From Halomonas sp. Bachu 37 (GTDB lineage: Bacteria; Pseudomonadota; Gammaproteobacteria; Pseudomonadales; Halomonadaceae), in the NCBI RefSeq assembly GCF_039691755.1, contig NZ_CP137552.1:1612001-1676000 (forward strand): DNA of 64,000 bases, read 5' to 3'. Below are positions 32,001 to 41,577 of the stretch, one piece after another (position 1 is the first letter of the stretch; each line of letters opens with the position of its first letter). The notes below the pieces were generated by a model. That model was not told where the DNA came from. It was given only the letters and a program-made list of their open reading frames with translations, and searched no databases. The translations under genes were made by a program, and so were the position numbers.

Positions 32001-33248
32001 CCAGAGGTCGGGCATGGGTCGGCCATTGATTCGCCATCGACCTTGAACGACATCGAATTCCAGCTCCTGGGTACTCAGGGGCAGGCCCAGCCACAGGGCC
32101 GCCATGGTGGGCGCGTCGTACCAGGTGAAATCCCCGTCGACGCGGCGCGTCCAGCGCTGTCGCTCGGCGGGATCATCGAGTTGCTGCAGGCTCAGCTCAT
32201 CGAGCTCGCGGGCATCGAAGAACAGCGCGCCATCGGCGGTAATGTTGAAACCCAGCAGCGGACTCTGCAAGGCGATGGTATCGACGTCCAGGCGGGGCGA
32301 GTCGTTCAATACCTGCAACAGTTCGGGCTCCAGGCGACTCATCAGCCCATCGGCGGTGGGCATGGAGGGGTCGCCCCAGGAAGCCTCCTGACGCAGATGG
32401 CGAATCACTCGGCGAATGGCGTCGGCATTCAGGCGCGACAGCTCCATCGATACCGTGCCAGCCAACAAGGGAGTCTCGGGTGCTTCCCGCGGCAACATCA
32501 CGCTGCCCAGCTCAAGCTCCCCGCGCAGGCGCAGCTCCCGCTCGTCGAGTTGCATATGGCTGCGCAGGTCCAGCGGCTCCACCCGTACGTGCAGGTCTGG
32601 GTGTTCCAGGGTCAGCGAATCGAGATGCAAGTGATCATGCTGATTGAAGTGGTAGGCGTCGTCGATATAGGTGTAACGGCTCTTTAGCTCCAGCGGCCCT
32701 AGGCTGAGGCGCGCATTGGCATCGGTCAGGGTGAGCCGCTCGAGCAACGCCCGCAGGCGCCAGTCGCCGAACGACCCTTCCAGGCGCAGCCGCGCGCCGC
32801 GCACATCGAGTTCGCGGCCGTTCTGCTGGATCACGAAAGGCGCCAGGGCCAGGCGCAATTCGCTGCGTCCACTCAGGGTATGGTAGCGGCCTTCCCAATG
32901 TGGCACGGAAGGCGCCGACACCTCGCCCACCGCCTGCTGCAATGCCGAATCCAGGCGTGGCAACAGCGTACCTTCCACATCGGTGCTGAGAATGCCGTGA
33001 CGGGCGTTATAGGTGAGCACCAGCCGCCAGGGACGGCCGAGCAAGGGAGAAAGGATTATCCGGCCGCTGGAACGCAGCCATCCTTGATGGCTTTCCGTGC
33101 GAGTGACTCGCCACTCGCCGCGGGCTTCCAGGTCTTCCAGTGCCTGGCGCAAGCCACGCTCGAAGAGCAGCGCCGAACATAGCTGAGCGACCATCCATAT
33201 CACCGCTATCGTCACCAAAACGGGGACGATCAAACGTTCCTTGCGCAT
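31995..33248 (-). CDS. DUF945/YdgA-like membrane-anchored protein
   Basis: A 417-aa protein of the YdgA/DUF945 type, function unknown. One N-terminal membrane helix (IVPVLVTIAVIWMVAQLC, about 6-23) anchors a long beta-rich periplasmic region that would resemble AsmA-like repeats. I see VTRTESHQGWLRSSGRI early, and repeated LDSLTLEHPDLHVRVEPLDL-like strands. The ATG at 33248 with GGGAGG upstream is preferred to the frame start at 33284. The lon promoter sits over its 3' end. Confidence 0.8.
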   Translation of the reverse strand: MRKERLIVPVLVTIAVIWMVAQLCSALLFERGLRQALEDLEARGEWRVTRTESHQGWLRSSGRIILSPLLGRPWRLVLTYNARHGILSTDVEGTLLPRLDSALQQAVGEVSAPSVPHWEGRYHTLSGRSELRLALAPFVIQQNGRELDVRGARLRLEGSFGDWRLRALLERLTLTDANARLSLGPLELKSRYTYIDDAYHFNQHDHLHLDSLTLEHPDLHVRVEPLDLRSHMQLDERELRLRGELELGSVMLPREAPETPLLAGTVSMELSRLNADAIRRVIRHLRQEASWGDPSMPTADGLMSRLEPELLQVLNDSPRLDVDTIALQSPLLGFNITADGALFFDARELDELSLQQLDDPAERQRWTRRVDGDFTWYDAPTMAALWLGLPLSTQELEFDVVQGRWRINGRPMPDLWP

Positions 33249-33320
33249 CCCACCTCCCTGCATGCCTCGATAGCGGCGGGCCAATGCTGCCGAACGTCTA
33301 CGGGCATGTATGGCTAAATT

Positions 33321-33794
33321 TCAATGCAGCCAGAACCACAGATGCATGGTACTCCAGGCATATATCCCGGCCATGACATCATCGATCATGATGCCGAATC
33401 CTCCCGCGACACGCCGGTCCGCCCAGCGAATCGGCCAGGGCTTGAAGACGTCGAAAATGCGAAAGACCACAAATCCCCAGAGCGCAGCCTCCCAGGAGAA
33501 CGGCACCGCCGCCATGGTAATCCAGTAGCCGACGAATTCATCCCACACGATACCCGAATGGTCGTGAACCCCCAGATCGTGCGAGGTCTTGTCACACAGC
33601 CAGACACCGATGACAAACGCGACAAAAGTCAGACTCAGATACCAGCCTAGTGGTAAATCCGTCATTACCCAATAAAAGGGTATCGCCGCCAGGGTACCGA
33701 AGGTTCCCGGCGCCCAGGGAACGGCGCCGCTACCCAGGCCGAAAGCGAAGAAATGCGTCGGACGCCGCCAAACGCTGGATGGAGCTCGGTTCAT
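33321..33794 (-). CDS. pgpA: Phosphatidylglycerophosphatase A
   Basis: Inner-membrane phosphatase producing phosphatidylglycerol from its phosphate, the lipid that Lgt uses. The 157-aa protein has FGLGSGAVPWAPGTFGTLAA, then WDEFVGYWITM and VVFRIFDVFKPWPI, with the conserved acidic and Lys-Pro-Trp-Pro features of the family, plus about four membrane segments. The ATG overlaps the thiL stop as ATGA. Last gene of the nrdR-rib-nusB-thiL-pgpA operon. Confidence 0.95.
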   Translation of the reverse strand: MNRAPSSVWRRPTHFFAFGLGSGAVPWAPGTFGTLAAIPFYWVMTDLPLGWYLSLTFVAFVIGVWLCDKTSHDLGVHDHSGIVWDEFVGYWITMAAVPFSWEAALWGFVVFRIFDVFKPWPIRWADRRVAGGFGIMIDDVMAGIYAWSTMHLWFWLH

Positions 33795-34753
33795 GGCGTC
33801 TCTCCGGAAAAATGCTGCCAGCCGTCCTGAAGATTATCAGGTACCCCGGCCACCCCCGGCGCTTCGCGGCAATAGCCGATCACGCTCAGCGATTGTCCCA
33901 GGGCGGCCAGGCGCTGGCGAGCCTGCTCCAGGTTGGCACGAGGTAGGGTGACCAACAGTTCGTAATCGTCGCCACCGCACAGCGCAGCCTGTTCGGCGCC
34001 ACGCAGCCCCAGCTCGGCTTCCAGGCCAGCGGCCAGCGGTATGGCATCGGGAGTCAACACCGCTCCTACCCCGGAAGCCTTGCGTATATGGCCCAGGTCG
34101 GCCAGCAGGCCATCGGAGATATCGATAGCGGAGGTCGCCAGCTCGCGCAGTGCCTCGCCCGCCTGCAAGCGGGGCTCGGGGAGCAGGTAACGCTTGAGCA
34201 GCGGGTGTGAAAGATCGCGCTCGCCACGCTGCCACAGAGCCAGCCCGCCGGCTCCTCCTCCCAGGCTACCCGTCACCGCGATCAGGTCATCAGCACCGGC
34301 GCCGTGGCGCGTCAAGGCCTGGCGCTCGGGCACCTCCCCCATGACGGTGACAGCGATGGTCAACGGCCCGGCAGTGATATCGCCGCCGGCAAGCACCGTG
34401 TCGGTCGTGGCGCACAACGCCAGAAAGCCTTCGGCGTATGCCGCCACCCAAGACTCGAAATCATCCTCGCTCCCGGCCATGGTCAAGGCCATGAAACACC
34501 AGCGCGACCTGGCCCCCATGGCGGCCAGGTCGCTGAGCGCCACCGCCAGGGCACGGTGACCAATGGCACGAGCCGGCGCCTGGGCGGGGAAATGGACGTT
34601 CTGCACCGAGGTATCCACACTGACCGCCAACTGGTGGCCGGGGGTTGGGACGAGCAAGGCGGCGTCATCGCCCACGCCCAGTCCCACGCCCGCTTGAACA
34701 ACGGGGGCGGCCGGGGTGAAAAAGCGACGGATCAGATCGAATTCAGCCAGCAC
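33791..34753 (-). CDS. thiL: Thiamine-monophosphate kinase
   Basis: Phosphorylates thiamine monophosphate to the active cofactor thiamine diphosphate. The 320-aa protein belongs to the PurM/AIR-synthase superfamily. It has GVGDDAALL near residue 27, VSVDTSVQNVHF, GHRALAVALSDLAAMGARSRW, GGDITAGPLTIAVTVMGE, SAIDISDGLLADLGHI, and CGGDDYELLVT. It follows nusB by 23 bp and overlaps pgpA by 4 bp. Confidence 0.96.
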   Translation of the reverse strand: MLAEFDLIRRFFTPAAPVVQAGVGLGVGDDAALLVPTPGHQLAVSVDTSVQNVHFPAQAPARAIGHRALAVALSDLAAMGARSRWCFMALTMAGSEDDFESWVAAYAEGFLALCATTDTVLAGGDITAGPLTIAVTVMGEVPERQALTRHGAGADDLIAVTGSLGGGAGGLALWQRGERDLSHPLLKRYLLPEPRLQAGEALRELATSAIDISDGLLADLGHIRKASGVGAVLTPDAIPLAAGLEAELGLRGAEQAALCGGDDYELLVTLPRANLEQARQRLAALGQSLSVIGYCREAPGVAGVPDNLQDGWQHFSGETP

Positions 34754-34776
34754 GGAGAAGCCCCAGGCAACGCCGC

Positions 34777-35280
34777 TTAACGCCGGCGAGCACTGACCTC
34801 GGCGCTGCGCAGGCGGCTGGCCAATTTGTCGAGGATGCCGTTGACATACTTGTGTCCATCCGTGGCGCCGAAAGACTTCGCCAGTTCGACCCCCTCATTG
34901 ATCACGGCGCGGTACGGTACTTCCATGCGCCGGGAAAGCTCGTAGGCACCCAGGCGCAGGATCGCCAGCTCCACTCCGTCCAGATCCATCAGGCGGCGGT
35001 CCAGCAGCGGCGCGATGGCGGCATCAAGCTCCGCCTTGTAGCGAACCGTATTGTGCAGAAGTTCATGAAACAACGCCTGGTCGGCGATCTCCATCACCTT
35101 GACCCAGTTCTCGTGCTCCTCCATGTCGTCGTCGGGCAGCTGGCTGCGGAACTCCGCCTCGACCGCCGTGATCGACTTGCCCGTCATCTGCCACTGGTAA
35201 AGCCCTTGTACCGCCAGCTCCCGTGAGGCGCGGCGCGCCTGCTGGGCGGCGGAGGGCTTGCGTTCGCGACGCTCGCTCAT
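34777..35280 (-). CDS. nusB: Transcription antitermination factor NusB
   Basis: Binds boxA RNA with NusE (S10) for rRNA antitermination. The 167-aa, all-helical protein has [40 protein letters not shown], and [34 protein letters not shown] as separate conserved stretches. The ATG at 35280 overlaps the ribH stop as ATGA. The longer frame reading through ribH is spurious. Confidence 0.96.
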   Translation of the reverse strand: MSERRERKPSAAQQARRASRELAVQGLYQWQMTGKSITAVEAEFRSQLPDDDMEEHENWVKVMEIADQALFHELLHNTVRYKAELDAAIAPLLDRRLMDLDGVELAILRLGAYELSRRMEVPYRAVINEGVELAKSFGATDGHKYVNGILDKLASRLRSAEVSARRR

Positions 35281-35765
35281 TGCGCGTCTCCCGGGACGAT
35301 GGCGCGTAGCAGCGAGACCATTTCCATGGCCGCCATGGCCGCTTCGGTACCCTTGTTGCCGGCCTTGGTGCCGGAACGCTCGATCGCCTGCTCGATGGAC
35401 TCCACCGTCAGCACGCCGTTGGCGATAGGCGTCTCGAACTCGAGCTGAAGGTTGTTCATCGCCGCGTTGCATCCGCCGGCGACATATTCGAAATGCGGTG
35501 TACCGCCGCGAATCACCGCACCGAGTGCGATCACCGCGTCCGGCTGGATCACATTCAGCACACGCTTGACTGCCAGCGGGATTTCCCAGGCGCCGGGCAC
35601 ATGGACGATATCGATATGCTCGGAATCCACGCCATGGCGCACCAGGCTATCCACGGCGCCTTCCACCAGGCTATCGACCACATGATGGTTAAAGCGGCCG
35701 ACCACGATCACGTAGCGACCATCGACATCCACAAAACTGCCTTCGACTTGCGAGAGGGGTTGCAT
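35277..35765 (-). CDS. ribH: 6,7-dimethyl-8-ribityllumazine synthase
   Basis: Condenses the RibB product with the pyrimidine to give lumazine, the penultimate step of riboflavin synthesis; forms an icosahedral or decameric shell. The 162-aa protein has [54 protein letters not shown] and [21 protein letters not shown] with the conserved His in GGTPHF. The start is the ATG at 35765; the upstream frame is out of family. It is 14 bp after ribBA and overlaps nusB. Confidence 0.96.
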   Translation of the reverse strand: MQPLSQVEGSFVDVDGRYVIVVGRFNHHVVDSLVEGAVDSLVRHGVDSEHIDIVHVPGAWEIPLAVKRVLNVIQPDAVIALGAVIRGGTPHFEYVAGGCNAAMNNLQLEFETPIANGVLTVESIEQAIERSGTKAGNKGTEAAMAAMEMVSLLRAIVPGDAQ

Positions 35766-35779
35766 CAATAGATTCCTGC

Positions 35780-36937
35780 TTAAGATTTTGTGTCGAGAGC
35801 CGTATCGTTCGGCCCCAGACGCTCCACCACTTCCAGATCGAAGCCGGAAAGTGCCGAGAATTTCCACGGCGAACTCAACAGCCGCATCTTGCCTACCCCA
35901 AGGTAGCGCAGAATCTGCGACCCGGTGCCGATGGTCAAGTAGTTGCCGGCGCCATCGGAGTCGCTGGTGCGGGGTACCGGCACCCGGTCGAGGAACACGT
36001 CCAGCTGACTCTTGAGGTCCTGGTGCGGACGGCCATCGTCGAGCAGCACGAATACGCCGCTTTGCGCCTGGGCGATCTCCGCCAGGGCCTGGGCGGCATT
36101 CCAGCTGTGCTGACCGCTCTTGAGCAGGCCCAGCATATCGCGCAGGGCGTCGGCCAGGTGAACGCGCACCGTAGTCGGCTCGGCGGCTTGTGGGTTGCCT
36201 TTCACCAGCGCCAGGTGATGCGCGCCCTGAATACGATCGCGGAAGACGTGCAGGGTCAGCTCGCCATAGGCGGTAGCGACCGGCGTGGCTTCCAGGTGAT
36301 CGATGGTCTGCTCGTTGACGATGCGATAGTGAATCAGATCGGCGATGGTGCCCATCTTGATCCCGTGTTCTTCGGCGAAGGTCTCGAGCTCGGGCCGGCG
36401 GGCCATGCTGCCGTCGTCGTTCATGATCTCGCAGATCACACCGCTGGGATCGTACCCGGCCAGTGCCGACAGGTCGCACGCGGCCTCGGTGTGCCCGGCC
36501 CGACGCAATACACCGCCGGGCTCCGCCATCAACGGAAAGATATGCCCTGGCTGGACGATATCGCGGGGGCCGGCGCCGGGCGCCACTGCCGCCTGTACGG
36601 TACGCGCCCTGTCGGCTGCCGAAATGCCCGTGGTGACGCCTTGGGTGGCCTCGATGGAAAGCGTGAACTTGGTGCCGAAACCGGAGCCGTTGTCACGCAC
36701 CATCAGCGGCAGGTTCAACTGCTCGCAGCGCTCGCGGGTCATCGGCAGGCAGATCAACCCCCGGGCGAAGCGCGCCATGAAGTTGATGTGCTCGGCCTGG
36801 ACTTTCTCCGCGGCCATGATGAGGTCACCTTCATTCTCGCGATCCTCATCATCCATGAGAATCACCATTTTGCCCTGGCGGATGTCTTCGATCAGGTCAG
36901 CGATGGGGGCCAGGCCCCCGGAGGAGGATTGCACCAT
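35780..36937 (-). CDS. ribBA: DHBP synthase fused to degenerate GTP cyclohydrolase II domain
   Basis: The N-terminal half (about 1-205) is 3,4-dihydroxy-2-butanone-4-phosphate synthase with [34 protein letters not shown] and [17 protein letters not shown]. The C-terminal half (about 210-385) keeps the GCHII fold pattern but lacks the zinc-binding cysteines (the expected Cys-x-Cys region reads [15 protein letters not shown]). This is the RibBX type known in proteobacteria. GTP cyclohydrolase II activity must come from another locus. The ATG at 36937 with GGAG is chosen over the frame start at 36964. 385 aa. Confidence 0.92.
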   Translation of the reverse strand: MVQSSSGGLAPIADLIEDIRQGKMVILMDDEDRENEGDLIMAAEKVQAEHINFMARFARGLICLPMTRERCEQLNLPLMVRDNGSGFGTKFTLSIEATQGVTTGISAADRARTVQAAVAPGAGPRDIVQPGHIFPLMAEPGGVLRRAGHTEAACDLSALAGYDPSGVICEIMNDDGSMARRPELETFAEEHGIKMGTIADLIHYRIVNEQTIDHLEATPVATAYGELTLHVFRDRIQGAHHLALVKGNPQAAEPTTVRVHLADALRDMLGLLKSGQHSWNAAQALAEIAQAQSGVFVLLDDGRPHQDLKSQLDVFLDRVPVPRTSDSDGAGNYLTIGTGSQILRYLGVGKMRLLSSPWKFSALSGFDLEVVERLGPNDTALDTKS

Positions 36938-36981
36938 GGAATCTCCAAAAAAAGTCGGTCGCATGCTTGCGATTTCGCGCG

Positions 36982-38163
36982 TCAGGGTACCTTGCTCGGG
37001 CTTGCGGCGCTAGTCGGCTCGGGTGTGGCGATGATGCGCCAGTCGCGGCCCACCGCACGCATGTCATGAATTGCCAGACGGCGCTGATCGGCCATGCGCG
37101 CCAGCCCCGGCAAGGCGAACAGGGGGCGGGCCTCGCCTCCCAGCAGGGTCGGCGCCACGAACAGCTGCATCTCGTCCACCAGCTCGGCATCCAGCATGGC
37201 CCCGGCCAGCGTGGCGCCGGTTTCCAGCAGCAATTCGTTGATCTCGGCGTTCTCCGCCAACCAGCGCAACAGCAGCGGCAGGCTGACGCGACCGTCCTCC
37301 CCCGCCGGCAGCGACAGTATCTCGGCTCCGGCCGCTTCCAGGCGACGGCGTCTTGCCGGGTCATGCTCGGGCACGGTGACTACCAGCGTGCGTCCCGGCT
37401 CGCTCAGGCAAGCCGCCGCCAGCGGCAGCCGCAGGCGGGTATCGACGATCACGCGCAGCGGCTGGTGCCGACAAATCTGCTCGGCGTTGTCCAGCTTGAG
37501 CTGATCCGCTCGCAGGGTCAGGCGCGAGTCGTCCATGATCACCGACTCCACCCCACTGAGAATGGCGTTGGAGCGTGCCCGTAGCCGCTGCACCTGGGTG
37601 CGCGCTTCGGGGCCGGTGATCCACTGGGACTCGCCGGAGAGCATGGCAGTGCGGCCATCCAGGCTCATGGCCATTTTCAAGCGCACGAAGGGTCGGCCAC
37701 GCCGCATGCGGGATATGAAACCGGGATTCAGGGCTTCCGCTTCGCTCTGCAGCAGCCCCACCTCGACCGCGATGCCCGCCTGTTCCAGCAGCGCGATACC
37801 GCGTCCCGCCACCTGAGGATTGGGGTCGACCATCGCCACCACCACTCTGGCGACCCCGGCGTCGATCAGGGCCGCAGCGCACGGTCCGGTACGCCCGTGG
37901 TGCGAACACGGCTCCAGGGTTACATAAGCGGTGGCGCCATGGGCTCTGCTGCCCGCGGCCTTGATGGCATGAACTTCCGCATGGGGCTCGCCGGCGCGTT
38001 CGTGGAAGCCTTCTCCCACCACCTCGTCTTCTTCGCCGGAGGCGCCCTCGCGCACCAGCACACAGCCCACGCGCGGGTTGGGGTGGGTGGTATAGAGCCC
38101 ACGACGCGCCAATTGCAGGGCGCGCGCCATGTGACGAGGATCGGCGGCCCGACGACTCGTCAT
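36982..38163 (-). CDS. ribD: Bifunctional pyrimidine deaminase/reductase RibD
   Basis: Second and third steps of riboflavin synthesis. The 393-aa protein has the deaminase half (about 1-150) with zinc ligands in PHAEVHAI and [14 protein letters not shown], and the reductase half (about 155-370) with [34 protein letters not shown] and [14 protein letters not shown]. The ATG overlaps the nrdR stop as ATGA. Between ribD and ribBA there are only 44 bp, so riboflavin synthase, usually found here, is absent. Confidence 0.96.
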   Translation of the reverse strand: MTSRRAADPRHMARALQLARRGLYTTHPNPRVGCVLVREGASGEEDEVVGEGFHERAGEPHAEVHAIKAAGSRAHGATAYVTLEPCSHHGRTGPCAAALIDAGVARVVVAMVDPNPQVAGRGIALLEQAGIAVEVGLLQSEAEALNPGFISRMRRGRPFVRLKMAMSLDGRTAMLSGESQWITGPEARTQVQRLRARSNAILSGVESVIMDDSRLTLRADQLKLDNAEQICRHQPLRVIVDTRLRLPLAAACLSEPGRTLVVTVPEHDPARRRRLEAAGAEILSLPAGEDGRVSLPLLLRWLAENAEINELLLETGATLAGAMLDAELVDEMQLFVAPTLLGGEARPLFALPGLARMADQRRLAIHDMRAVGRDWRIIATPEPTSAASPSKVP

Positions 38164-38624
38164 TGCGGGTCCGGCTCCTGGGACAGCCGGTCGATTTCCG
38201 CACGGAATTCATCGATATCCTGGAACTTGCGGTACACCGAAGCGAAGCGGATATAGGCGACCTGGTCGAGCTGCTTGAGCGACTGCATCACTGCCTCGCC
38301 GATGTCGCGGGCGTTCACTTCGCGCTCGCCACGGGCACGCAGGGCTTGACGAATACGCTCCACGGCGGCTTCCATGGCTTCAGCGCTGACCGGTCGCTTT
38401 TCCAGCGCCCGCAACATGCCGGCGCGCAGCTTGGTTTCGTCGAAGGTTTCCCGCGAGCCGTCGGCCTTCACCACCCGCGGCATGACCAGTTCGGCGGTTT
38501 CGTAGGTAGTAAAGCGTTCGGCGCAGCTGGCGCACTGACGTCGCCGGCGCACCTGGTCACCATCCGCGACCAGGCGAGAGTCCGTCACTCGGGTGTCGTT
38601 GTCACCACAGAAAGGGCAATGCAT
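38160..38624 (-). CDS. nrdR: Transcriptional repressor NrdR
   Basis: Represses ribonucleotide reductase genes in response to ATP/dATP. The 154-aa protein has an N-terminal zinc ribbon with CPFC (residues 3-6) and CASC (31-34) pairs, RRRRQC and FTTYE between and after them, and an ATP-cone domain (about 49-139). The ATG at 38624 places the zinc ribbon at the N-terminus as in the family. SD is weak. First gene of the nrdR-ribD-ribBA-ribH-nusB-thiL-pgpA string. Confidence 0.96.
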   Translation of the reverse strand: MHCPFCGDNDTRVTDSRLVADGDQVRRRRQCASCAERFTTYETAELVMPRVVKADGSRETFDETKLRAGMLRALEKRPVSAEAMEAAVERIRQALRARGEREVNARDIGEAVMQSLKQLDQVAYIRFASVYRKFQDIDEFRAEIDRLSQEPDPQ

Positions 38625-38771
38625 GAGGATCGCAACCTGTTGGTCAATGGGCTCGAAGAACCCCGAATAGCGTTTCATGTCTTGTGTATCGATGAAACCA
38701 TTGTAACGATTTGGCACACAAGCTGCAGCGTCTGTCTACATTCCCTCCATGTCTTTACCAGGAAGGCTATC

Positions 38772-40604
38772 ATGAACGAGACCCAGCCACCGCCTCCCGA
38801 TACGGCAACCAGTACGGTTTCGCGCACCGCAACGTTCGATGCCTCGGCCCGCCCCTTGCTGCAACATCTCTATGGCCGGCGCAGCGAGGAAGTCTTGCGG
38901 CGGTTGCATCGACACATCGATCACTTTCTGGCGGTTACCGGGCGCGATAGCACCGCCTGCGTTCCCATTGCACCACTATGGAGCGAAAAGGACCAGTGGC
39001 TGATCAGTTATGGTGACAGCGTTCTGGACGAGGACAGGCCGCCCCTGGAAGTATTGCAGGACTTCCTCCAGCGCCAGCTGGGGAATCGTTTCAGCGGTGT
39101 ACACGTGCTGCCGTTCTTTCCCTGGAGCAGCGATGACGGTTTTTCGGTCATTCATTATCGCGAGGTCAACCCTGCACTGGGCGACTGGAGCCATATACGC
39201 CGCCTGGCGCAGGACTACGATGTCATGGTGGATCTGGTGCTCAATCATGTCTCTCGGGAATCGCTATGGTTCGTCGACTATCTCAGCGGCAGCCTGCCGG
39301 GACGCGACTATTTCATCGAAATCGACCCCGATACCGACGTCTCCCAAGTCGTGCGACCGCGCAGTAGCTCGCTGATGGCGCCGGTCTCGACCCGGCGTGG
39401 CACTCGCCACCTGTGGGCGACCTTTTCGGAAGACCAGATTGACCTCAATTTCGCCAACCCCGACGTGCTGCTCGAGTTCGTCGGCATTCTGCTCTTCTAC
39501 CTGGAGCAGGGCGCCAGCATCATCCGCCTGGACGCCATCGCCTTTCTGTGGAAGCGCCTGGGCACCTCCTGTATCCATCTTCCCGAGACCCATAGCGTGG
39601 TGCGCCTGCTGCGGGCGCTGGTCGACCATGTGGCGCCGGGTACGCTGCTGGTCACCGAGACCAACGTGCCTCACCGGGAAAACATGAGCTATTTCGGGCT
39701 CGACCGGCTCGGCAGCGACGACCTGCACCCAGTCACGGAACATCCCGACGAAGCCCACCTCATCTATCAGTTCACCTTGCCGCCACTGTTGCTGCATACC
39801 TTGACTCGCGGTGAAGCCGCCACGCTTCAGGGTTGGCTGCACAGCTTGCCCACCCTGCCGCCGACCTGTACCTATCTCAACTTCACCGCCAGCCACGACG
39901 GCATCGGCGTTCGTCCGCTGGAAGGTTTGCTACCCGACCACGAGCGCGACGCCCTGCTGGAACTGATGCACCGCTTCGGTGGTTTCGTCAGCATGCGCGC
40001 CAACGCCGACGGCAGCGACACCCCTTACGAGCTGAACATCACCTGGTTCGAGGCAATGAAGGGAACGCGGCGCGGCCCGGACCCCTGGCAAGTGGCGCGG
40101 TTTCTGTGTAGCCAGGCGATCATGCTCAGCCTGCAGGGCATCCCGGCGCTCTACCTGCATACCTTGACCGCCACGCTCAACGATCATGAAGGCGTGGAGC
40201 GCAGCGGCCGCCTGCGCTCGATCAACCGCCGCCGCTGGAACCTGGAGGAGCTTGAAACCCTGCTGGACAGCCCCGCCACTCCCACCCATGAAGTCTTCGC
40301 CACCCTGGGCAAGCTTCTCGAACGGCGCCGCGTGGAGCCCTGCTTCCATCCCGGTGCCGCGCAACGAATCATCGCCACGCCGCCCGAACTGCTGGCCCTG
40401 GAGCGTGGCCCTCTGGAGAGCGGTCGACGTTTGCTGGCGCTGTACAATGTCACCGACCAGCCGGTGCCGTTGAACGAGGGCGGTGAAACCCTGGGCAAGC
40501 TGTTGAACCAGTTCGAATGGCGCTCGCTGGCGCCTGAAGGGTTGAGCCCCGGTATCGAAACCCTGCCTCCCTACGCCGCGATCTGGTGGGTAGCGGAACA
40601 TTGA
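38772..40604 (+). CDS. GH13_18 sugar phosphorylase, possibly glucosylglycerate phosphorylase
   Basis: A 610-aa TIM-barrel enzyme of the sucrose-phosphorylase subfamily. It has the HVLPFFPWSSDDGFSV entry, DLVLNHVS, the nucleophile Asp254 in IIRLDAIAFLWK, the acid/base Glu296 in LLVTETN, and His-Asp in FTASHDGIG (375-376). Members phosphorolyse sucrose, sucrose 6'-phosphate, glucosylglycerol or glucosylglycerate. gpgS and gpgP lie 9 kb away, and E. coli YcjM-type glucosylglycerate phosphorylases belong here, so glucosylglycerate is my favoured substrate. AGGAAGG precedes the ATG. Divergent from nrdR. Confidence 0.88.
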   Translation: MNETQPPPPDTATSTVSRTATFDASARPLLQHLYGRRSEEVLRRLHRHIDHFLAVTGRDSTACVPIAPLWSEKDQWLISYGDSVLDEDRPPLEVLQDFLQRQLGNRFSGVHVLPFFPWSSDDGFSVIHYREVNPALGDWSHIRRLAQDYDVMVDLVLNHVSRESLWFVDYLSGSLPGRDYFIEIDPDTDVSQVVRPRSSSLMAPVSTRRGTRHLWATFSEDQIDLNFANPDVLLEFVGILLFYLEQGASIIRLDAIAFLWKRLGTSCIHLPETHSVVRLLRALVDHVAPGTLLVTETNVPHRENMSYFGLDRLGSDDLHPVTEHPDEAHLIYQFTLPPLLLHTLTRGEAATLQGWLHSLPTLPPTCTYLNFTASHDGIGVRPLEGLLPDHERDALLELMHRFGGFVSMRANADGSDTPYELNITWFEAMKGTRRGPDPWQVARFLCSQAIMLSLQGIPALYLHTLTATLNDHEGVERSGRLRSINRRRWNLEELETLLDSPATPTHEVFATLGKLLERRRVEPCFHPGAAQRIIATPPELLALERGPLESGRRLLALYNVTDQPVPLNEGGETLGKLLNQFEWRSLAPEGLSPGIETLPPYAAIWWVAEH

Positions 40605-40674
40605 GCCGGGCACATTAATGCGCCGCTAACCTGGCTATGCCAAGCTGGGCGATGTTTCCATGATGAGGTTCAGC

Positions 40675-41478
40675 ATGCCGATACGTATTTCCCGCCCCGC
40701 ACCGGGGCGCCGCTTTTATCTTGTCGGACTGGCTCTGGCGGGCGTCGTGACGAGCCATTCACTGTGGGCCGAAGAGGCGCTTCCGCCCCCGGTTCAGGCC
40801 ATCGCCAATCAGGGAGTGGAAATCCATGGCAGTTTCGCCGCACCCAGCGGGATGCGCGGTTTCGGTGCCAGCATCCAGGGCCGAGAAATGGCGATCTACC
40901 TGACCCCGGATGGCGAGCACGCCATTGTCGGCACCTTGATGGATAGCGAGGGCACCGACCTGACCGAACCGCAACTGGACCAGCACGTTCGCGCCCCGCT
41001 CGAGACCCAGACCTGGCAGGCCCTGGAGGAGAGCCACTGGATTCAGGACGGCGAGCCCGACGCGCCCCGCGTCATCTATACCTTTACCGATGCCAACTGC
41101 CCCTATTGCCAGCAGTTCTGGGATCAGAGCCGCCCTTGGGTCGAAGCAGGTGAAGTGCAGCTGCGCCATATCATGGTAGGGATTCTTCAGGCGGATAGCC
41201 CCGGCAAGGCCGCTGCCCTGCTGGGAGCCGACGATCCGTCTAGCGCCCTATACGCGCACAGCGAAGACGGCGAGAAGATCCAGGCCAGCGCACAGCCCCG
41301 CGAGATCGAGGAGCAGGCCTACACCAACAACCAGCTGTTCGAGGAACTCGGCCTCTACGCCACGCCGACCAGCGCCTTCCAGCGCGAAGACGAGAGCGGC
41401 ACCATACGCATCGACCGGGTACAGGGCGTGCCCGACCAGGAGCGCCTGGAAGAGATGATGGGCGGCGCTCTCAAGTAG
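40675..41478 (+). CDS. dsbG: Periplasmic thiol:disulfide interchange protein, DsbG/DsbC-like
   Basis: A 267-aa exported thioredoxin-fold protein. A signal peptide ends near LWAEEA (about residue 33). An N-terminal dimerisation region follows, then the thioredoxin domain with the redox motif CPYC (FTDANCPYCQQFWD) and the cis-proline region YATPTSAF. DsbG and DsbC act as disulfide isomerases or sulfenic-acid reductases kept reduced by DsbD. Three ATGs are in frame (40660, 40663, 40675); the last has GAGG at proper spacing. It follows the phosphorylase by 70 bp. Confidence 0.88.
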   Translation: MPIRISRPAPGRRFYLVGLALAGVVTSHSLWAEEALPPPVQAIANQGVEIHGSFAAPSGMRGFGASIQGREMAIYLTPDGEHAIVGTLMDSEGTDLTEPQLDQHVRAPLETQTWQALEESHWIQDGEPDAPRVIYTFTDANCPYCQQFWDQSRPWVEAGEVQLRHIMVGILQADSPGKAAALLGADDPSSALYAHSEDGEKIQASAQPREIEEQAYTNNQLFEELGLYATPTSAFQREDESGTIRIDRVQGVPDQERLEEMMGGALK

Positions 41479-41499
41479 TCACGTAAGGCCCGGCACCAT

Positions 41500-41560
41500 T
41501 ACCCGCTTCAGGGTGGAGGCCGGCCACCCTCCATCGCGCCCTCAAGCGCCGCTCACCAAC
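41500..41560. repeat. Degenerate copy of the dispersed repeat
   Basis: GGTGGAGGCCGGCCACCCTCC followed by GCGCCCTCAAGCGCC resembles parts of the repeats at 24.7, 54.5 and 55.25 kb. It also forms a GGGTGG/CCACCC hairpin that could end dsbG and tsdA transcripts. Confidence 0.5.
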
Positions 41561-41577
41561 GTCCAGCTGCCAAGAAC

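Noticed and set aside
35277..36479. A 400-aa protein spanning ribH and half of ribBA
   Set aside because: Only the part from 35765 onward is lumazine synthase; the N-terminal part is an out-of-frame reading of ribBA.
36938..36981. FMN riboswitch before ribBA
   Set aside because: Only 44 bp separate ribD and ribBA, too short for an RFN element; none seen before nrdR either.
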